Shown: piece by piece, positions 10,271 to 22,287 of the stretch
How the letters are laid out: the number at the start of each line of letters is the position of its first letter
How positions within the stretch are numbered: position 1 is the first letter of the stretch
Assembly: GCA_905331475.1 (NCBI GenBank)
Contig: CAJNYU010004668.1
Coordinates: 124,001 to 188,000, forward strand
Length of the DNA stretch: 64,000 nucleotides
From: Rotaria socialis
Lineage: Eukaryota > Rotifera > Eurotatoria > Philodinida > Philodinidae
Direction of reading: 5' to 3'
The notes under the pieces: generated by a model
The model's database searches: none
The model's input: only the letters and a program-made list of their open reading frames with translations
Told to the model about the DNA's origin: nothing
Translations under genes and position numbers: made by a program

Positions 10271-12045
10271 CTTTTTTTTGCTTTGCTTTTGTCTGTAGAA
10301 TAAAAAATAATATAAGAAAAAGCTTTAAAATGCTATGCTCGATGACATTTTCATTATTCAAATAAATAAACAAATAATTCATTCGAACGTTTTCTCTTAT
10401 ATTTTAATTAGAAACTGAAAACTCTCAAGAGAAATACAATGTGCATATAAGAAAGGAAAACAGCACAGAAAAATCAAGGACAAAAGCGGAAAGACGATTA
10501 ATAAAGGAAATAAATATACTGAAAAAACCTTGATCAAAGTTAACAGCTGGTAAGAAAATACTAAAGCAAACATACGATTATGCAAAAGAGAAATCAATTT
10601 ATTGTCTTTTTGTTTGGTGAGACAATTCTATCAAAAGATTAACAACTACCAATCAATTACGAATCATGCATCATTTCTTCTTTCAATGATATATTGCATT
10701 AGAAAATATCGAACTAATATTGTTTTTTTTATTATATTGCTTCAAATTGATTTTAGTTTTAATCTGAAGAAAATATTCATAGAAAAAACACCTGGATAGT
10801 ACTTGAAGATTTCCTTGTCACTAGAGTTGTCGTCTTTTGTAATTTGTTTTACATCTGACGACGGTTGATCATTAGATATTTCTCTGGAATTTTAACAAAA
10901 TTGATATAGATATATTTAATTAATCAAATGTTGTAATCTCTAATATTGACAAATTCGTAGTAGAGACCACTCAGATCAAGAGTTTGCAACTAAAACAGTT
11001 TTTGACTAACGTTCTGAGAAAAGACTCGTATGAACTTTTTCAATAGAAATAAAGTTTTGCAAAAAAAACTGAAATATTGTTAAGTCGATCGAGAAATTAT
11101 TGTTCATTCTCAGTTTTTTTTATTGAAATCCCAGAGAAACACCTGACGATCCACTTTCTAGGAATGGGAAGGAATCTCCGAATGAGGCTTTTCCACCTTG
11201 GATTTAATCCTGCCGATCCTATAGAAATTTTCTATATATTTTTACGAATGTTGATTTACTATATATTATTTCTTTAACACCACTTATTGTTAATCAATAA
11301 TCGTGAAATTTTTCAAAAAATGATCTTTTCATGAGCTAGAAATATTACATCTTAAAAACGCGAATGCTGTTGAAAAGTGCAAGGGGATTTTGTATTTTAC
11401 GTTTGACTAATATATTTTTTGTCATTGGAGAAATGAGTCTATTCCACTCAATAAGACAATTCTCTTAGTTGAAATTCTATTGAAAATATTTACTATCCAA
11501 TGAATATTAAAATATGATCATAATTTTTTTGTCAATATTTTTGATTCTGTCTCAAAGTGTTGTTGAAATGAATGAATATAAATGATTCGAAGCAAGAAAG
11601 TATGCCATTAAATGTGTTTTAATCAGAACTCTCGCAAAATTCATTTTCAGTAATAAATGACAGAAAATATGATATTGAAATTGTTCATGTTATATGTATC
11701 TATGTGATTTATTTATATTTTATCATTTTCTATGATAATATCAACAGTGCATTAGATTATATTTGAGTTTCATTTACTCGAAAATATTCTTCACTCAACA
11801 GCTTATTTATCTATATAATCAAACTAGTGTTCAAGAACTTTTAACTTTTGAAAATAATTGAGTTAATTTGTAAAAGCTTATTTTTAAAAATTCTCATTTT
11901 TCCGCTACAATAAAAGCATATGATTGGACCATGATAGTTGATTCAACAGTGAATGATATACGTTGGTCACAGTTGAATGCTTTGACATGTTTAACTGTGA
12001 ACTATATTATCATCAAGAAAAACAAAAGTAAATATCAACAAAAGA
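10271..12045. other. intergenic, nothing recognised
   Basis: AT-rich sequence between the protoglobin and CorA-type genes. Several short open frames show no protein-like composition and are not supported. Confidence 0.4.
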
Positions 12046-13341
12046 ATGCATATGCGTTTTCATAATCATCGATTAGCAAGTGACGAATATGATTTACAAT
12101 TAATATCGAATGGAGATAATCGTCCAATTTTCTTTAATATAATTCAATATGATGAATCACATTATACTGAGCATAATTTTAATTCATTATCAGAATTAAA
12201 TGTATTTCTTACGACAACATCATGTTCCAGTAAAGATTATTGTACATGGATGAATATCGAAGGTATTCATCGAACAGATATTCTTGATGAATTATCGAAT
12301 CGTTTTAATTTTCATGCCTTGACTAAAGAAGATATTTATACAATTAACGAACGCATGAAACTTGATTTGCTCGATAATGGTTCCTGTATTTATTTATTGA
12401 TGAAAATGATCTATGTTCACTCAGATACGGAACATATTCATCAAGAACAAATATCATTTATATTAAAAGAAAACAATTTTTTAATAACATTTCAAGAAGC
12501 GAAAGATAAATCGAATTCCATGGATATATTTCAAATTGTTAAAAACCGTTTAAAAAATAATCGTGGAAGAATACGTTCATTAAAAATTGATTACTTATTT
12601 TATTGTCTAATTGATGTTCTTATTGAAAATTATATGTTTGTACTTGATCGTATAAGTATTAAAATTGATATGATTGATAAAGTATTAATGAATAAATTAA
12701 AACAAAACAATAATTCTGACATTTCATCGCATCATTTCGATTCTGAAACACTTAGGTTGATTTATCATATTAAACACGATATGTTAAGTTTTAGAATATT
12801 ATGCCAACCATTAAGAGAAATTATTATTAAATTACAAAAAGCACAAGATAGAATATCTCTAACTAATCAAACTGTTCAATATCGACGACAATATCGAAGA
12901 AAGAAACGACCAAAACGTATCACGTTATCGGGAAATTATTTTTTTAATCCAAATTCTGATTCTCTCACGCATCGCTGGCCACTTGGATCTATTCAAGAAA
13001 AGGCGCCGTTATTTAATGAATATATTTTTATGTATTTCAAAGATCTTAATGATCATATTATTCTCTTACATGATCGTATTGATACATATTGTGATTTATT
13101 ATCAAGTTTAATATCATTTTATGTAATACTTAACGAAGCTGAAATGAATAGAATAATGACATTTCTAACTTTAGTTTCGATTATTTTCATTCCATTAACA
13201 TTTTTTTGTGGATTGTTTTCAATGAATTTTCAACACATGTCACCATTACGATGGTATTATGGATATTTTTTTATTTTATCTATTTTAGGAGCATGTGGTA
13301 TACTGACAATCACTTTTTTTAAATGGAAAAAATGGTTATAA
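12046..13341 (+). CDS. CorA-like divalent cation transporter
   Basis: A 431-residue single open frame. The N-terminal half has the CorA cytoplasmic-domain pattern (WMNIEGIHRTDILDELSNRF, then LTKEDIYTINERMKLDLLDN), followed by a long helical stalk. The C terminus has two membrane segments. The first is MTFLTLVSIIFIPLTFFCGL, followed by FSMNF where the family has its GMN signature. The second is FFILSILGACGILTITF, and the protein ends in the basic FKWKKWL. CorA proteins are pentameric channels for Mg2+ and related ions in the plasma or inner membrane. The Gly of GMN, usually essential for selectivity, is Ser here (SMN). A basic insertion (RRQYRRKKRPKR) lies before the last stalk part. The intronless frame suggests bacterial ancestry. 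A second ATG lies two codons downstream. Confidence 0.88.
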   Translation: MHMRFHNHRLASDEYDLQLISNGDNRPIFFNIIQYDESHYTEHNFNSLSELNVFLTTTSCSSKDYCTWMNIEGIHRTDILDELSNRFNFHALTKEDIYTINERMKLDLLDNGSCIYLLMKMIYVHSDTEHIHQEQISFILKENNFLITFQEAKDKSNSMDIFQIVKNRLKNNRGRIRSLKIDYLFYCLIDVLIENYMFVLDRISIKIDMIDKVLMNKLKQNNNSDISSHHFDSETLRLIYHIKHDMLSFRILCQPLREIIIKLQKAQDRISLTNQTVQYRRQYRRKKRPKRITLSGNYFFNPNSDSLTHRWPLGSIQEKAPLFNEYIFMYFKDLNDHIILLHDRIDTYCDLLSSLISFYVILNEAEMNRIMTFLTLVSIIFIPLTFFCGLFSMNFQHMSPLRWYYGYFFILSILGACGILTITFFKWKKWL

Positions 13342-13700
13342 ATCATAGCATTCTTATTGATTTCAGTTTTAGCTTGTATAAAACAACTAATTAGAACTTT
13401 ATTATTATGTTTTTTCTTCTCATTGTATTCTTATTGTGAATAAAAATTTAGCAGAAATAGAATTAATTTAATTTAATCTAGATCAAGTGAACTCCTTCGA
13501 TCTTTGAAAAATGTTTCAATCCACTAAATAGACAAATGAGAATGTTTTTATTTATTCAATTAATTGTGAATAAAGACATTCCAAGATATTTTTTCTAAAA
13601 AATATTCAGATCTAATAGATGAGAATTCTTTCGTAAGCACAATAATGTTTGCATCATATTTTATGTAGAATGTACAAGACTGAATGGAGAAAGAATCCAG
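13342..13700. other. intergenic, 3' flank of the CorA-type gene
   Basis: AT-rich, no gene seen. aataaa at about 13439 is a plausible polyadenylation signal for the upstream gene. Confidence 0.4.
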
Positions 13701-13709
13701 TGGAAAATT

Positions 13710-13985
13710 TCAATGATTAAAATCGATTATAATTTCGAAATCCTCTGGGCATAATCGAAATTGGTAATTGGATTTTTCTGCAACAAAATCAAAATTATAA
13801 TCGATTGAAATCGAAATTGGAATCACAGCCAACCGATTACAAGGTGATAATAATTGATTGATGTTGATTGGTAATTTCGATTTCAATCGATTAAAATTTT
13901 GATTTTGTTGCAGAATAATCCAATTGATAATTTTGATTATAATCAATAAAAATCGATTAGGAAAGTATAACAATCAATTGGCACA
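13710..13985. repeat. word island AATCGATT with a 53-bp-arm hairpin
   Basis: The core is an inverted repeat: 13766-13818 (begins aattggattttt) pairs with 13873-13925 (ends aataatccaatt) with only a few mismatches. The whole stretch is composed of aatcgatt, cgaaatt and related words. The same word reappears in a separate island at 17160-17545. No coding capacity. Confidence 0.6.
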
Positions 13986-14172
13986 ATTGATTCATGAACG
14001 TTAGCTCTTCTAGGACTCACAGGCGTAAGCTTAGTTATTGATTAAGAAAACGTTTTCAAGGAATGTCAACCGGACAGATCAGATGGTGTCCTTTAGGAAA
14101 ACTCCAACGCATCAGCACTGTTACTACGAAGTAGAGAAACTTGCAAAGTTTATCATCAGTGTTTTATAAGGA

Positions 14173-14346
14173 CCCAGGTCGAACAGTACAGTCCGTATGC
14201 GACCGTTTACTGTTACTTTACGACTATTTTCCGGGCGAAAGTTTGCCGTAATATCTGGCACAGTAATACGGACCGTATGGTCATGAGAGTATGGAGCACA
14301 AACAGCCGTAAGCCATGAAAATTCAGTCCCGTATTACTGTGCCCGG
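14173..14346. repeat. CCCAGG island, word GTAATACGG
   Basis: Begins CCCAGGTCGAAC and is rich in gtattactg, taatacgg and ccgtatg words in both orientations. It is inserted directly after the left arm of the 14003-15084 element. The right boundary is uncertain (cagtcccgtattactgtgcc region). Word content is shared with 16510-16742. Confidence 0.5.
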
Positions 14347-14350
14347 AGTA

Positions 14351-14707
14351 GCTGTCTAATTCGAGTTCGAATATAAATGGAGAAAACAAATTAAACTAAA
14401 ACTAAATCTAGGAATAGATTTAGTTTTAGTTTAACTTTCCGATATATGCGACATATTAATACATATATACCCTTCACCCGCACCCACATTTGAAGACTCT
14501 TCCATAGTATCCATCACCCACACTCACATTTGAAGTATCCCGGGTACCCCTCCTACCCACCCCCTCACTCGTAACGCCATCCACAGTTACCCCTTTACCT
14601 CCTCAACCCACACCCATTCCATCTTAAACTAAATTTATTTCTATCATTTATTTTTCAATTGATACCATGCAGTTGAGTGTCCATTTATATTCGAATCCGA
14701 ACTAGAC
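14351..14707. repeat. foldback, 28-bp arms with internal hairpin
   Basis: gtctaattcgagttcgaata at 14354 is repeated inverted as tattcgaatccgaactagac ending at about 14706. Inside the left part, aaactaaaactaaatcta forms a hairpin with tagatttagttttagttt. The remainder is C-rich with repeated cacccacac and cccctacc words. Confidence 0.5.
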
Positions 14708-15084
14708 ATCTCATGTCAGTTTGAATAAGAAAGTCGACTTTGAAAGTTTTTCAACGATATTTAGAAACGGTAGATGTTGGTGAGTTGATGGTGCGTCTTA
14801 ATAATAGAACTGATGAGAAATTCATGTCTCCGTCCTGGGCCTATGCAAACTAGAGACAAGTTCGAAAAGCATTCTTATCGATGGCTTTGTCCTTCGACTC
14901 AAAAATTAACTAGCTTCTTATAAAGCACTGATGATAAACTTTGCAAATTTCTCTACTTCATAGTAACAATGCTGATGAATTTGAGTTTGCCTAAAGGACA
15001 CCATCTGATCTGTCTGGTTGGCATTCCTTGAAAATGTTTTTTTAATCTATAACTAAGCTTACGTCTGCGAGTCCTACAAGAGTC

Positions 15085-16500
15085 ACAAGTTTAATCCATT
15101 ATTACACAACTTGAATCTATTTCGAGCATTCTCAGGTTATCTAAGTTATAGTTATATATTTCCAGTAAAACGGGGAGAGGAAAATAAATACAGACGTTTT
15201 AATATAAAATTCTGGCTACGACCTGGTTTTACATGTGATTACTCCTTCCCTTTTTTACCGAGTGTTATTTATTGGAACTATATTTTAACATACAATTTAC
15301 TACAATTTCTTCTCTCATTTCTATCACGACTATTCATTTGAACAGCTTCGAAAAAGTTCTCAAGAGCCAGTTTATTTGTTCTCACGTTGGAATTTTTTCA
15401 GTAAGTGTGCTTATAATTTCGATTATTCATTAAAGAAAATTTTATTATTAGATTCAAAATAAAAAAGACTGTAGTAGCGCGTTCTCAATTTTACCAAAAA
15501 ATAGACTGATATCACATTTGAAGAACTCGTTGGAGTGCTATTGTTATGTAAAACTCAAATAGAAATCCACTAAAATCCAGAATTTGAGATATCGAGAATT
15601 AAATTCCTATATAATAGCATACCACAATCCAAACAGACGCTCTCATCTATTTCTGTAAGGAAAATCTAAATATCACTACTGTGTATTCTTTGGTTGTCTG
15701 TTCACCTTTGAAAATCTTCTACTTCTGTATTATCACAAGATAGTATCTTTATAAGAAAGCAAAGCACAATTCTACTAAATATGAGAAGAAGTTTTTGCAT
15801 AAGAAAAGTTAAAATCCTATCAGAATAATGATCTAAAAGTGAAAAAAAACTGTACAAAATCTTTTTATTATCTTTGTTCAACTACTGTCTAAATATTCGA
15901 AATTTTCAGTGTACAGGTTTTTTTTCAGTATTTAGCGGCCTTCTGTAGAAAGAAGAGTAAATTTTTCATGGTTCTCGATCGAATTCCTGAGAATCAAAAT
16001 CGAAAAACGCAAACATTTTAGATAGGACTGTGAACTATAAATCGCATGCAACATTTTCTCACCTGTTAATCAATTGTAGTCAATCATCACTTGTTAATTA
16101 AATTAATGCATAAACATTGAAAGCGTGTGCTTCTTCTTGATAGTCAAATGTTTAACACAAAACTTTTACGGTTTTTATATTTCTGATGTTTAAAATTATA
16201 GTTGTTAAAATCTCACAGGTAAGCTAAATTTGAATGTGCTATAAAAAGTTTTTTGAACTTAGATGGCAATATGACAAACCAATCGGTTAAAAATCCAAAA
16301 ATTCGATTAACATTAACTAAAAATTTTTAATCCATTTTAATTCGTCCTATGTAGATACTTAACGTTTTTTACATAGTAATGGTCTAAATACATAGCGGTG
16401 ACAGAGCTGATATTGTTTTATGTCCTACTCAAATAATGTGTGCTTTCTACTTATATAATACTCTCAGCGAGTTGAACTAAAAAGTCTAACTTTACACGCT
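15085..16500. other. intergenic, nothing recognised
   Basis: AT-rich, no supported gene. A 76-codon frame at about 15111 lacks any recognisable feature. Confidence 0.4.
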
Positions 16501-16509
16501 CTGAGTTTT

Positions 16510-16742
16510 GGATGGACCCAATTTTTGACCAGTGGAAGCTCGAATCGAGAACATGATGGTGGATTCGGGTTCCTGTCCCGGTCGAAGAAAACGATCAGTA
16601 AACGGTCGTATACGATACAAATACGGCCCGTTTTACGTGCCGTATTTTCCCCGTATAACAGGGGCAGTAATACGGCCGCATGTTCTATAGAATACGATAA
16701 TATTACGCCGGTTTACGGTGGTCCGTTTTGATCGACCTGGGT
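16510..16742. repeat. CCTGGG-ended island, word ATACGGCC/GTAAACGG
   Basis: Ends TTGATCGACCTGGGT at about 16728-16742 and is filled with cgtatacgat, aatacggcc and gtaatacgg words. The left end is less clear (gacccaatttttgacc). An open frame through it (16525-16731) is an artefact of the repeat. Confidence 0.5.
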
Positions 16743-16964
16743 GGACCTCGATAACCTATTGCAAACTTTGATAGTTTCGAAGAAACTGTTTTGCGTGTTG
16801 GTGTAAGCGTGTCTCTCCACGGGATAGAGCATCTTTGAAATTCGTAAGAAACGCAAAAGAATTCAAGGATAATTTTTCATAGAAATTTAGCGCCAAACGC
16901 TGATGCGGCTTCTATTAGGTGCGATAGAGGAGTATTGACTATGCACAGGAAATGCAGAAATGGT

Positions 16965-17158
16965 CATCGGATCCTATTGGAAACTGATCGATAACGATAC
17001 TAGGAAAGTATATTGATTTCGACGGTGGGATATCGGTGGTTGTTCGCATGAGTCCGACTTTCGAATCTATTGTCGGATTCCTCAATCCATTAATCCGATA
17101 AAATCCGGTCTGTACGTAGGAGCCGATCGGGTTCTGTATCGGATTGATCGACCTGGGT
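16965..17158. repeat. CCTGGG-ended island, word ATCGGAT
   Basis: Ends TTGATCGACCTGGGT, the same 15 bases as the island ending at 16742, but its interior repeats atcggatcc, tcggattc and ccgatcgg. So the terminus is shared between islands with different words. Confidence 0.5.
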
Positions 17159-17545
17159 AGTTTTAGTAATTAGAAACAATCGATTGATCATCAATCAATT
17201 CGGTTTTAACAGATTGAGATTTTAATGTATTGAGAAGATTTTAATCGGTTGTGGGATTAAAATCTGGTTTCCGAAGCGTTAATTACAAACAATCGATTGT
17301 GCACGATTGGGATTTCAGTTGATTAAGAAGATTTTAATCGATTGTAGAATTAAAATCGGATTTAGCTCCTGTAATTAGAAATAACCGATTGATAATGTAT
17401 CAATTTGATTTTCAAAGAGAGAAATTTCAATTGATTGGGAGGATTTCAATCAATTGTTCGATTGAAATCAGAGTTTAAGAGGTAAAATCATCAATAATTG
17501 ATTGAATAGATTGAAATTTCAATCGATTATTGGATTTTAATCGGA
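17159..17545. repeat. word island AATCGATTG
   Basis: Four or five loosely repeated units of about 90 bp containing aatcgattg, ttttaatcg and caatcgatt in alternating orientation. They start directly at the end of the preceding CCTGGG island. No coding capacity. Confidence 0.55.
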
Positions 17546-18009
17546 TTATATTACAAAAAGAGGTATGTTTAGTTCGAGAAATCGGGTTTGGTCAACCATC
17601 ATCAAAAATAATCACGATTTTATGAGGGATATTTTTCACTGGGGATTCTCCATGTATTTTAATAATATTCTTTTTTCATCGATTATATTCAAGAGAATGT
17701 TGTACAAAGCATAGTTTTTTAAAAATCTTCATGTTCACAATTTGTTTTGTTGTTAATATACCTAACCCTAATCAAATGTAACGATAAAAACTGTTTTTAA
17801 AAGCATCATATTCATAAATATTTTTCATAAACTTATAAGTTTAATGGCAATTTAACACCAATGCTAGCTACGTTATCTTTCATTCAATTAGTTATTTTTT
17901 GATAGTGAACTCGAGTATTTTTGAGAAAAAACAATTCCAGCGAATAATATGTAATCGAGCAAACGTGTTCAGGATCTAGTTTTATTAGACATGATTATAG
18001 ATGTGTCGT
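17546..18009. other. intergenic, nothing recognised
   Basis: AT-rich 3' flank of the minus-strand hydrolase gene. Confidence 0.4.
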
Positions 18010-19637
18010 TCAGTGAATGAAAGATAACACGAAAGTGAGTGTTCTATTCCACGATTTCGAAGAGATATTTAGATGAACAAAATGATCTTCACCTTCAACT
18101 ATCACTTCAGTACAGTTATCACCAGCAAATTTTGCTTGTTCAGCTAAAGTTATTGTTTGACTAATAGGGACAGTGATGTCTGCTGATCCAGTTATAACTT
18201 GCATTGGTACTTCTAGTGGTAGAAATTGGCTAGGATATTGTACTCTAAATGAATAAAATCAATGTTGAATTAATAAAAGTTATTTTCGTTCTAAGTAACT
18301 TAATAGAAAATTGTTTCTTGATACTCTGGAAAAGCAATCAGGATTATTGTCATAAGTCTCATTCTCTTTTAATAATCGTTGAAAACATGTGTATAAAAGT
18401 ATTTTTCAGAATATATCAGATGTGAAAAAATTTCTACTCTACCAAAAAGATTTGAAAAAATGACTTCTTCATTCTCTTTCTAGGAAACAAGTCCATATAA
18501 TTATATATGTTTAGGAAACAATATGATACTTGAAACTCGTTTTTACTAGAATTTGAATTTAATAAGAAAACAGAAAAATCTACACGAACTTGATTGAAAG
18601 ATTGCTTGAAGCTGCCAAAGACGAGAACACATATCGTTCTGGATACATCTGATACTTTCCACCGAGAAATGAAATCACTGCGCCAGAACCTGTTTCTTCA
18701 GCATGATCACAGCCATCCCAAAGATTATTGACACCGGCCTGACTAACAAAAGCTATAGGACGAACAGGATTTGTGCTATAACCAGGTTGATTTGACTTTA
18801 GTCTGAAGCGCCCTGTAATATAGCCTCCTAATTGTCCTCCAGCTGAATGACCGACAACAATTATTCGATCACTGTTGAAACCATGTTCTTCAGCAATCGT
18901 CCGTATAAGATCGGTGCCATTGGCCACGTCATAGAAAGTGTTCGGATAACCACCATCGTTGCCAATAGAACGATAATCCAAATTACAGACAACAGTCTTA
19001 AAACGGAGAAGATCGTTGCCAACGGCATCTTCCAGTGAACGATTGTACTTAGCGCTCCAGAAGCCACCGTGTATCAGCAGTACAACAAGAGGAGCATAAG
19101 GACCTTTGGGTAAATGACATTCAATGACTTGAATAGGATCCGGCCCATATGTGTAAGCAACGCATTTTTCATCGTTTGGATAAAGACCACCTATACTATA
19201 GAAATAAATCTAATGTTTCAAATTGATATTTTTTTTTTCATTGTTTAATTGAGAAATTCAAGTATCATGCATGCCAAAATTATTAGAGTTCCTTTCAATC
19301 AGTACCAACGACATATTTCTGCTTTACTATGGTTCAAATTAATTAAGATATTTATCTGTCAAAAAATTCTACCCTTCTTAGACTATAATAAAAGAGTTCC
19401 TATGAGAAAACAGATTCGCTGTTTTTCCTATCATATTTTCTTAGTAAAATAAGATTTTTTTCAGATATAGAAGTAAAGTTATACACTAATGAAAAGATTA
19501 TATTTACTTCCATAGTTTTTCTCACCTTGACAGGAACCATATCTGGTTTTGTTGTTAGTATTCAAAGTAATGTTCTCGTTCCAACTTTTACTTAGAATAA
19601 ATTTTGGTATTGAATAGATTGTATCATTGTAGGTCAT
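18010..19637 (-). CDS. alpha/beta hydrolase (esterase/formamidase-like), three exons
   Basis: The model is complement(18010..18244, 18590..19190, 19526..19637), all introns GT-AG, 315 residues. HGGFW forms the oxyanion-hole motif and GHSAGG carries the nucleophile Ser. The likely acid is in TGSADITVP and the His in EGEDHFVH near the C terminus. This HGG(F/W)...GHSAGG layout is that of the bacterial-type carboxylesterase (BD-FAE-like) and kynurenine formamidase-like group; the substrate cannot be told. No signal peptide is visible with the chosen start (MTYNDTIYSIPKF). An additional 5' exon cannot be excluded, but the three exons alone give an in-frame product of normal domain length. Confidence 0.8.
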
Positions 19638-19939
19638 GGTTTTTGAATGTCTTTTTTGAATATTTCTGGCACTTGAGGATACTACAACATAAATAGAGAT
19701 TTTTCTAAATATATTTCTTTGCTCATTAATCTATGATATATGTAGATGAGTCAATTTCTAACTATTCTTGAGTTGTGTATTTTCATTCAATCATGTCTAT
19801 TTCTTTCTGTATATCCTTGTATGTACATATGTCCGTTGTTGAATGAAAATATACATTGATATGTTTTCCTATGAAACTGCTTCATCATTTTTATGTCTAT
19901 CAAATATTTTCTTGTTCTATGTGTGTGATTTGTCGATAA

Positions 19940-20830
19940 CTATTTATTTTTGTGAATTTCTGTCTTAAAAGAACTGTTCATACTTGATAATGAAATATGT
20001 TGAAATGAACAAAAGTTCATTTTTACTGGAATTGTTTGTCCATCAACGAACTTTATGGGGATATTGAATGACCTGTATGCAGCTGTGTTGTATAGTTTTA
20101 TTTTTTTGAACAAATGTTTTTGATGTGTCCCTATATTATAATTTAATGGATATACAGCCGAAACATGGGCAATAAAGAGATCACCCATTGGATTAGTTTC
20201 TTCATTTCTACATAGATTCACACTGTAAGAAAATTTTTAAAAAATTGCAAAAATGATAAAGAAAACTTTTGTTTTGTACTATTTTATTATTTCACGCTTC
20301 TTAACATTTTGATTTATAGACATCGGTACGAATTGAGCCATATTAATATTGACATTGACCAACCCAAAGTTATTATTGACCTATAGAAGAAGAGAAGCAA
20401 TAAGTAATTGTAGAATATAACATACACGCACAATGTTAGCGAGCGAATCCAGATCAATCATCGCTGGTAAGTTGACATCACTCACATTGGTTCGATAAAT
20501 AATAGTGAAAAATATTGTCTCTTTTCTTGAGAAACTTGAAAATATCAACACAAGTAGAATACAAGCAAACATGACAACCAACGCAAACAAACAGCACAAC
20601 ATATTTCTGTATATCTTCAGGCGATGATATTTTGAATTCCTTAAAAAATAAAAGATTTCTGATCTGCAAATTTTCATGTTGATCTTCGCTTTAAAGGCAA
20701 CAAAGATGATCAGAGAAAAACACTTACCAGGTTGATATTGATATTGATGTTGACGGCGTATCAACGATGATATCTTTAACCTTATCCTGCATTCACGGCG
20801 TACCCTTTCAATTACAAAATGCTTTTAAGT
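19940..20830 (-). CDS. unknown single-pass membrane protein, multi-exon
   Basis: Exons on the minus strand that can be supported are as follows. About 20750-20830 ends in a gtaagt donor after HQYQYQP. About 20430-20690 holds a strong hydrophobic segment (LCCLFALVVMFACILLVLIF) followed by TNVSDVNLPAMIDLDSLANI. About 20280-20382 gives VNNNFGLVNVNINMAQFVP. The last exon, 19940-20220, contains AHVSAVYPLNYNIG and ends in HKNK. The junction between the last two exons is unresolved and the true start is not identified. The extracellular-looking part has the look of a lipid-binding or LEA-like beta domain, but I cannot name a family. It is transcribed in the same direction as the hydrolase gene, 302 bp upstream of it. 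Confidence 0.45.
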
Positions 20831-22287
20831 AAAAAAGATACTTGATCGAATGTCATCGTCTCTTATGATAAGAATAGTTAGAGAAAGAGAGAGAGAGAGA
20901 AAAAGTATAGCGCAAATATACTCCTGCTGTTGTTAGTCACATAGTTATTTCAATACTGCTATAAGACTCGAATGAAATAATTATTATTTATAAGATTTAC
21001 TTTAAACTGTAGAAAGATATATAAAAAAATCCGGCTGAAAATTCAAACCATTTGACTTCACATCAAAAATAATATATTACAGTTATGAGCATTAAACAAT
21101 CAACTTGATTGTTCGAGAATTAGCCTTCTTCTGAGATTGAATCATTAAACAGTCATCGTTGTTAGCATTCATCTATCTAATCATTTCAAAAAAATTTTAA
21201 TTAAGAGATACTTCATAACTTTCTCAAAGAAGTGTTCACCTATACTATATGTGTGGTCTTTTTTTACATATTATATGTAATGTTGATTCATACCTATTTG
21301 CAATTGTTCAGATCTCTACAGTAGACGCTAATACGATAGGCTATAACAATTTAGATCATTACCTTGGATTTCAGTGTTTGATAGCGGATAATTTCGATTC
21401 AAGTTTTATCGCATTATTAGGAATTTAGATTTAATAAATATCTAATCCGATGATTTGGGCTGAAATATGTTTTTGGAAGTATTAAAACAATCGAAGAGAT
21501 GGCTAACATAAAATACTATGATCTGATTATTCCAAAACGTTTCAGTGTGAATTTGACTATTCTTATATATAATCAATAGTTTTCTAAACATGAATGTGAT
21601 GATTTGAATTTCGGATATTTTTTTTTTCTAATGTATGCTAATCTGTTTTAGCTAATCATTGAATACTTTTTTTGGTAGAATTTACATACATACTACTACT
21701 GTTTATTTACTGAAAATAAAAAGTTGAATTTCTACTTTTATCGCCATTTACGATCGAATACTTATTAATGAGCGAAAACTCTCATGTATTCTAAGCAAGG
21801 AATAATCTAATATATTACATAAATAACCGTATTACGGATGAAATTTTTAAATAGTCAAACGTTGACATTAAAATAATAGGAACAGAGAAAAAAAAGCTAT
21901 TATTTTCTTCGTTGAAAATAAACAAAATTTCTTTATTCCTGAAGAGAAAAACAGTTGTTTTCGGAAGAAAGAGAAGTTGAAATTATTTTTGCTCTGTATC
22001 TGGTACCCTGTTTGAGAAAAACGTTTGCTTGCTTACTCGAAGAATCGTTCTTTTCTTTTCTTCATGATGATTTTGATTTGGTTGTTGTAGATGAAGGCAT
22101 TTTACAAATATTATTGAATAGGTAGAAACCATCATACATCATGTGAGCTGCTTTTAGACTTTTTCTTACAATGAATTGATATTTTGAACATTTCAACGCA
22201 TTATAGGCAGGCGTGGCTCGTTCAATTGTATTATAAGTACTTGAAAAAGAGTATTTGTTATCTTTTTGAATGAATCCAATTTTATAG
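20831..22287. other. intergenic, upstream of two divergent genes
   Basis: AT-rich. There is a short GA-rich tract at about 20880-20905. The missing first exon of the ABHD6-like gene must lie in the right part, but I could not place it. Confidence 0.4.

Larger units (their letters stand above)
14003..15084. mobile_element. DNA element with 168-bp terminal inverted repeats
   Basis: The left arm, 14003-14170, begins gctcttctaggactcacagg and ends ttataag. It is matched in reverse complement by 14917-15084, which begins cttataaagcactg and ends gagtcctacaagagtc. Both arms have the same length. The interior has no transposase frame and itself holds other elements: a CCCAGG-type island (14173-14346) and a smaller foldback (about 14351-14707). 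It is therefore a non-autonomous element, older than what lies in it. Confidence 0.75.
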
